A stretch of DNA of 5,449 nt from an uncultured Burkholderiales bacterium (GTDB lineage Bacteria > Pseudomonadota > Gammaproteobacteria > Burkholderiales > Burkholderiaceae_F). The stretch is from positions 1 through 5,449 of the forward strand of contig CAIQGU010000214.1 in the NCBI GenBank assembly GCA_903871435.1, in the 5' to 3' direction. Under the pieces are notes generated by a model that worked only from the letters and a program-made list of their open reading frames with translations, ran no database searches and had not been told where the DNA came from. This document shows, one piece after another, positions 1-5,449 of this stretch. Within the stretch, counting starts at the first letter, position 1. Every line of letters begins with the position of its first letter. Made by a program: the position numbers and the translations under genes.

Positions 1-782
1 ACGCCGCTGTCCTGCTCAAGGCCGTAAGCCAGTATCACGCGCCGGTCCAGCTGCATGGTAGTGCCGCCCACGCCCAGGAAGCCGCGCCGCACGCGGCCAT
101 GCTGCAGCAGCTGCGGTATCACCCAGGTGGCGATATCGATGGCCACCGCGAAGCAGATCGATTGCGCCCCGCGGATGAGCGCGGTATTCACGCCGATGAC
201 CTCGCCGCGCGAGTTGAGCAGGGGGCCACCGGAATTGCCCGGGTTGAGTGCGGCATCGGTCTGGATCACGTCGGGGATGAGCCGGCCCGTGCTGGCGCGC
301 ATGCTGCGCCCCAGTGCGCTGACGATCCCCGTGGTCACCGTGTGCTCGAAACCCAGGGGATTGCCGATGGCGATGGCGATCTCGCCGCGCCGCAGCGTCC
401 GCGACACGCCCAGCGGAGCGTGCGTCAGCGTGCCTTGCGATAACGCGTCGATCTGCAGGATCGCCAGGTCGGTATCGGGATCGTCGCCTACCCAGCGCGC
501 GTCGAAGCTGCGTCCGTCGGCCAGCGAGATGCTGTGGCGAATACGCGCTGGCGGGCCGCTGCGGGCGGCTTGTCCCGCTCGCACCACGTGTGCATTGGTG
601 AGTACATAGCCGTCCGGTGTGAACAGGAAACCCGAGCCGCTGCCCCGCGGGCCTGCTCCCTTGCTGTTATCTGCGCCCGTCCCCAGCACCTGAACCGCGG
701 CCACGCTGGGGCCGACGCGCTCGACCACCTGGCTGACCGTTGCGGAATAGGCATCCAGCAGTTCGCCGTCCGATGCACCCAT
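1..782 (-). CDS. HtrA/DegP-like trypsin-type serine protease (S1C), 3' end beyond window
   Basis: The visible 260 residues form a chymotrypsin-fold protease of the HtrA (S1C) family, which degrades or processes misfolded proteins. The catalytic triad can be read directly: His65 in LTNAHVV, Asp105 in DTDLAIL, and Ser184 in NPGNSGGPLLN. The oxyanion-loop glycines and the following GEVIGVNTALI strand are also typical. After VIPQLLQHGRVRRGFLGV (about 222-238) a PDZ domain appears to begin, but the window edge cuts it off. The ATG at 782 is chosen because a strong AAGGAGG lies 4 nt upstream. A GTG at 778 is in another frame. The N-terminus (MGASDGELLDAYSATV) is polar, with no signal peptide or membrane segment, unlike periplasmic DegP/DegQ or anchored DegS. 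Unless an upstream start exists, the enzyme is probably cytoplasmic. It follows the diguanylate cyclase gene by 92 nt in the same direction, so co-transcription is possible. The family is certain; the substrate and exact subgroup are unknown. Confidence 0.93.
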   Translation of the reverse strand, partial: MGASDGELLDAYSATVSQVVERVGPSVAAVQVLGTGADNSKGAGPRGSGSGFLFTPDGYVLTNAHVVRAGQAARSGPPARIRHSISLADGRSFDARWVGDDPDTDLAILQIDALSQGTLTHAPLGVSRTLRRGEIAIAIGNPLGFEHTVTTGIVSALGRSMRASTGRLIPDVIQTDAALNPGNSGGPLLNSRGEVIGVNTALIRGAQSICFAVAIDIATWVIPQLLQHGRVRRGFLGVGGTTMQLDRRVILAYGLEQDSG

Positions 783-786
783 GAAT

Positions 787-793
787 CCTCCTT
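787..793 (-). promoter_or_regulatory. Strong Shine-Dalgarno of the HtrA-like protease gene
   Basis: The minus strand reads AAGGAGG here, a near-perfect anti-16S match, with 4 nt (ATTC) before the ATG at 782. It decides the start of the protease and argues against a longer N-terminus carrying a signal peptide. The spacing is a little short but functional in many bacteria. Confidence 0.75.
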
Positions 794-848
794 GCGCCTT
801 GACGCACAGGATCGTCAGGTGGGGACGGCGTACGGGTTTGCAAGGGGG

Positions 849-873
849 TGCCGGCCGTCACCCGAAGCCGGCA
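849..873 (-). terminator. GC-rich hairpin just after the diguanylate cyclase stop codon
   Basis: On the minus strand TGCCGGC (873-867) and GCCGGCA (855-849) form a perfect 7-bp stem with an 11-nt loop, starting 1 nt after the TGA of the cyclase. The next bases are CCCCCTTG rather than a T-run, so this is not a canonical intrinsic terminator. It could partly terminate, stabilise the 3' end of the cyclase mRNA, or reduce read-through into the protease gene. The stem is seen in the sequence; its role is inferred. Confidence 0.35.
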
Positions 874-874
874 T

Positions 875-2476
875 TCAAGCCGCGTGTCTCAGAGCCTTTG
901 CGGGCGCATGGCGAGTCGCCAGGTTACCGCCCTGCCGCTTGGCCACGTACATGGCTTCATCGGCCTTGCGCATCAACCCGCCGGCATCTGCGGCATCCTC
1001 CGGATACAGCGCAATTCCCAGGCTCATCGTCGGGCACAATGCGGCGCCGCCCAGCGTGATGGGCGCGCCGACCTCCGTGATGATGCGCTGTGCTATGGCC
1101 ATCGCGGCGGCCGCATCGACTATGCCGGGCAACACCACCGCGAATTCATCGCCCCCCAGCCGCGCCACGGTGCCGGCGGTGCCCACGGACCCCGTGAGAC
1201 GCTCGCCGGTGTACCGCAGCAGTTCGTCACCGATCCCGTGTCCGTGCGTGTCGTTCACCGCCTTGAACCGATCGATGTCACCGATCATCAAGGCCATGGG
1301 CCGGCCCGTGCGCCGCGCCAGCGCAAGTGCCTCGGCAAACTGTTGGCGGAACAACTCCCGATTGGGAAGCCCCGTCAGGGCATCGAAGTGCGCTTTGCGC
1401 CAGAGCCGCGCGCGCGATTTGCCCAGGGACAGCACATAGGCCGTCAGTGCGCTGCAAATAAAGATAAGCAGGCTACCGAGGATCGCCAACAGCAAAGTGA
1501 ACCAGACGCTGTCCGATTTCGTTGCGGCGATGGCGGGGATAGTGTCGTTGACGTTGATCTGAACGCCGTATTCGTCGAGGCGCTGCACGGCAAGGACGCT
1601 GGGGGTAGAACGACCGGCCAGGGCAATCAGGCCATGCGGCTCCGGCGTCGCGCCCCGGTAGGGCCAGGGTTCCAGCGGCAGTGGCGCGAAGTTCTGGCGG
1701 CGATAGCGTTCCTCCTTCGTCGCGGCGCTCAGGTTGGCGATGCCGGCCCCCGGCAGTGCCATCATCTCGATCCGCTTGTCGTGCGCCATGATGATGATGC
1801 CGTTGGCGTCGCTCAGGAATGCGTCCGATTGGTCCAGAAGAAAAGACAGATTGGCCATGTGCACCTTCACAACCACGGCGCCAGCGAAATGCCCGTCGAT
1901 CATCACGGGGCTGGCGAAGAACAGCCCGGGTATGCCGGTCGCCTTGCCGACTGCATACTGCAGGCTGCGCCGGCCTTCCTGCGCGGCGCGGAAATATTCC
2001 CGCTCTCGCACCTGTGTGCCGATGCTGGGACCGGCTCGGTCGGAGTCGCTCGCGGCGATAACTTCGCCGGTGGCGTTGGCCACGTACAAAATGTCCACAT
2101 CTAGGTGATTGCGGGTGGTTGCGAGCTGGCTGCTCAGATCGCGCAGGCCGGGGTCAGCCGACCAGCGCCGAAAGCGCTCTTTGCGCGTGACGGCGGCCAG
2201 GTCCGGCGCGCGCGCGAGGCGCGCCAAGGCATTGCGCACTTCGGACGTATGCGCCATCACTTCGGGTACACCGGATATGAAATGCAGGTTGCGCCGGATG
2301 CTGCCGGCAAGGTCGCGCGCCCGCGTCTCGGCCTGCAGGCGCTCGGCGGCGATCAGGGTGTCGGTCCGCGCCAGGTAGTCGCTCTTGACCCACCACGCCG
2401 CGCAGACGCACCATGCCGCCGTCAGCAGGGCCGCCACTACGGCCGCGGCCCGCCAAGGTCCTCGGGAAACTTTCAT
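875..2476 (-). CDS. Membrane-bound diguanylate cyclase with DctB-like periplasmic sensor
   Basis: This 533-aa protein should make cyclic di-GMP from two GTP at the inner membrane in response to an extracytoplasmic signal. Residues 10-30 (AAAVVAALLTAAWCVCAAWWV) form membrane segment 1 and about 324-348 segment 2. The roughly 290 residues between them are periplasmic. DILYVANATGEVIAASD, YAVGKATGIPGLFFASPV and GAVVVKVHM resemble the double-Cache (PDC) sensor of C4-dicarboxylate kinases such as DctB, a resemblance judged by eye. The GGDEF domain spans about 363-517. It has DALTGLPNR (365-373), the metal aspartate D400 in DIDRFK, guanine-contacting N408 and D417 by alignment to PleD, and an intact GGDEF signature at 441-445. 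The RxxD inhibitory site is replaced by Gly-Thr-Ala-Gly (432-435), so canonical product feedback should be absent. There is no EAL or HD-GYP domain, so it is a synthase only. The ATG is backed only by a weak GGAA upstream, but the membrane segment starts directly after it. The gene is divergent from the phosphorylase gene and is followed by the protease gene. Confidence 0.93.
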   Translation of the reverse strand: MKVSRGPWRAAAVVAALLTAAWCVCAAWWVKSDYLARTDTLIAAERLQAETRARDLAGSIRRNLHFISGVPEVMAHTSEVRNALARLARAPDLAAVTRKERFRRWSADPGLRDLSSQLATTRNHLDVDILYVANATGEVIAASDSDRAGPSIGTQVREREYFRAAQEGRRSLQYAVGKATGIPGLFFASPVMIDGHFAGAVVVKVHMANLSFLLDQSDAFLSDANGIIIMAHDKRIEMMALPGAGIANLSAATKEERYRRQNFAPLPLEPWPYRGATPEPHGLIALAGRSTPSVLAVQRLDEYGVQINVNDTIPAIAATKSDSVWFTLLLAILGSLLIFICSALTAYVLSLGKSRARLWRKAHFDALTGLPNRELFRQQFAEALALARRTGRPMALMIGDIDRFKAVNDTHGHGIGDELLRYTGERLTGSVGTAGTVARLGGDEFAVVLPGIVDAAAAMAIAQRIITEVGAPITLGGAALCPTMSLGIALYPEDAADAGGLMRKADEAMYVAKRQGGNLATRHAPAKALRHAA

Positions 2477-2503
2477 TGTTTTCCGCGCTATTTATATTTC
2501 CTG

Positions 2504-2531
2504 ATTACAGGCAATCCTCTTGTTGCGTCAC
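2504..2531 (-). promoter_or_regulatory. Candidate sigma70-type promoter of the diguanylate cyclase gene
   Basis: On the minus strand a GTGACG box (2531-2526, 4 of 6 to TTGACA) is followed after 16 nt by TGTAAT (2509-2504, 5 of 6 to TATAAT). This would start transcription roughly 20 nt upstream of the ATG at 2476. The G at the second position of the -10 box is unfavourable, since that base is normally a critical A, so the promoter is weak or activator-dependent if real. An AT-rich TATAAATA further downstream lacks a well-placed -35 partner. Confidence 0.3.
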
Positions 2532-2539
2532 TCGTTGCG

Positions 2540-2567
2540 CATCGTGTTGCATATTGGCGTCACGATG
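2540..2567. repeat. Perfect 7-bp inverted repeat in the intergenic region
   Basis: CATCGTG (2540-2546) and CACGATG (2561-2567) are exact reverse complements separated by 14 nt. The spacing places the two arms about two DNA turns apart centre to centre (21 bp), which suits a dimeric regulator. It lies just upstream of the cyclase promoter candidate. A 7-bp match can also arise by chance, so a regulatory role is speculative. Confidence 0.3.
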
Positions 2568-2645
2568 GCCACCAAGCCGGGCGCAGGATTCCTGGCGCTC
2601 ACACTCCTACCGACGTTCGTAGTATGGTCTTGGCGCCGGTGCGGC

Positions 2646-2684
2646 AATTGGCCGGAAAAAGGGGGGTATTTCGACCGGGAAATT
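2646..2684. repeat. Imperfect inverted repeat AATTggCCGG / CCGGgaAATT
   Basis: Arms at 2646-2655 and 2675-2684 pair at 8 of 10 positions around a purine-rich spacer containing AAAAAGGGGGG. The element lies about 190-230 bp upstream of the phosphorylase start. This is where an enhancer-type activator might bind if the phosphorylase promoter is sigma54-dependent. The repeat is seen; the function is not shown. Confidence 0.22.
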
Positions 2685-2710
2685 GGGGTGCGTCCTGGCC
2701 AGTCACGCCT

Positions 2711-2720
2711 CGGCCGGCCG
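2711..2720. repeat. 10-bp GC palindrome CGGCCGGCCG
   Basis: This is a perfect self-complementary 10-mer containing the FseI recognition octamer. It is followed by CAGGGTCTGCCCTCCCG, itself with a small AGGG/CCCT hairpin. The combined stretch looks like the GC-rich short palindromic elements scattered between genes in many high-GC proteobacteria. A single window cannot show whether it is repeated in the genome. Confidence 0.3.
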
Positions 2721-2769
2721 CAGGGTCTGCCCTCCCGCCCCCACTTGGTGCATTTGACCCCGCTGATTG

Positions 2770-2786
2770 CTGGCGCAATTCTTGCG
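2770..2786 (+). promoter_or_regulatory. Candidate sigma54 (RpoN) -24/-12 promoter of the phosphorylase gene
   Basis: CTGGCGC (2770-2776), five bases, then TTGCG (2782-2786) match the RpoN pattern YTGGCAC-N5-TTGCW. The invariant GG and GC dinucleotides have the exact spacing. Departures are A to G inside the -24 box and G instead of A/T at the end of the -12 box. Transcription would begin near 2797 and give a leader of about 80 nt. No well-spaced sigma70 pair was found closer to the gene: TTGGCA (2798) and GATAAT (2816) are only 12 nt apart. A weaker RpoN-like match occurs at 2631-2646, a reminder that such hits arise by chance in GC-rich DNA. Confidence 0.35.
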
Positions 2787-2860
2787 ATATAGGCAAATTG
2801 GCAAGGCGGGGCAGCGATAATTTGTGACGGGACTGCCACCCATGGCCCTCCCGCTCGCCC

Positions 2861-2867
2861 TAAGGAA
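2861..2867 (+). promoter_or_regulatory. Shine-Dalgarno of the glycogen phosphorylase gene
   Basis: TAAGGAA ends 8 nt before the ATG at 2876, a good spacing, and fixes that start. No other in-frame start with a comparable site lies nearby. Confidence 0.75.
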
Positions 2868-2875
2868 CTGCAGTC

Positions 2876-5425
<2,550 letters not shown>

Positions 5426-5449
5426 TCTTCGATCCGGCGAGTGTTTCCC

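Larger units (their letters stand above)
2477..2875. other. Divergent intergenic regulatory region, no convincing gene
   Basis: This region of about 400 bp separates the start codons of the diguanylate cyclase and the glycogen phosphorylase, so it must hold both promoters unless transcription enters from elsewhere. It carries AT-rich blocks next to the cyclase start, a G-run after an A-run (2656-2666), inverted repeats and a GC palindrome. AATTGG recurs at 2646, 2681 and 2796. Short open frames of 65-103 codons cross it on both strands, but none has a ribosome-binding site or recognisable protein character, so I read it as non-coding. Confidence 0.8.

Noticed and set aside
815..874. A 19-codon minus-strand frame whose ATG directly follows the cyclase TGA
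   Set aside because: It is very short, spans the hairpin, has no ribosome-binding site of its own and no recognisable content.
534..1439. A 301-codon plus-strand open frame across the protease-cyclase junction
   Set aside because: It overlaps two well-supported minus-strand genes, and its translation is low-complexity, rich in Ala/Arg/Ser as expected for an antisense shadow.
848..2104. A 418-codon plus-strand open frame opposite the diguanylate cyclase
   Set aside because: It is a shadow of the GGDEF protein gene, has no domain character, and no supporting ribosome-binding site was identified.
2631..2646. A second sigma54-like match (TGGCGC ... CGGCA)
   Set aside because: The GG/GC spacing fits but the -12 box lacks the TT, and it lies farther from glgP. 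It is more likely a GC-rich coincidence.
2520..2792. A 90-codon plus-strand frame in the intergenic region with a hydrophobic stretch (FLALTLLPTFVVWSW)
   Set aside because: Neither the first start nor the internal ATG near 2565 has a ribosome-binding site. The later part reads through the GC palindrome as repeat-like peptide, so it is more likely chance.
2798..2821. TTGGCA ... GATAAT as a sigma70 promoter for glgP
   Set aside because: The boxes are only 12 nt apart, well short of the usual 16-18 nt.
2528..2839. A 103-codon minus-strand frame in the intergenic region
   Set aside because: It has no recognisable protein features, covers the putative promoters of both neighbouring genes, and includes the repeat-like stretch.

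Overview
This high-GC window is typical of a Gram-negative betaproteobacterium. The protein styles (a short HtrA-like protease, a DctB-like sensor joined to GGDEF, a bacterial GT35 phosphorylase) would fit Burkholderiales/Alcaligenaceae such as Bordetella or Achromobacter. That placement is an inference from composition and protein character, not from a database match.

Layout: two genes lie on the minus strand and one on the plus strand, divergent around an intergenic region of about 400 bp. Reading leftward from that region, 2476-875 encodes a complete membrane-anchored diguanylate cyclase (533 aa). It has two membrane segments flanking a periplasmic sensor that resembles the DctB double-Cache fold, then an intact GGDEF domain whose product-inhibition site is missing. 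Ninety-two bases further on, in the same direction, an HtrA-family trypsin-like serine protease begins at 782. It has a full His-Asp-Ser triad and no signal peptide, and it runs off the left edge just after a PDZ-like segment starts. A small GC-rich hairpin sits between the two genes.

Reading rightward, 2876-5425 encodes a complete alpha-glucan (glycogen) phosphorylase of 849 aa with all the pyridoxal-phosphate and phosphate-binding motifs. The window ends 24 bases after its stop codon, so any following glycogen gene is out of view.

The intergenic region (2477-2875) has no convincing gene. It holds a weak sigma70-like promoter candidate for the cyclase, a sigma54-like -24/-12 element with exact GG/GC spacing upstream of the phosphorylase, several inverted repeats, and a GC palindrome with a neighbouring repeat-like stretch. 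A functional link between the c-di-GMP enzyme and glycogen breakdown is possible from the divergent arrangement but is only an inference. I see no mobile element, CRISPR array, tRNA or rRNA. The genes belong to known families; the less ordinary points are the I-site-less cyclase with a DctB-like sensor, the apparently cytoplasmic HtrA-like protease, and the possible sigma54 control of the phosphorylase.
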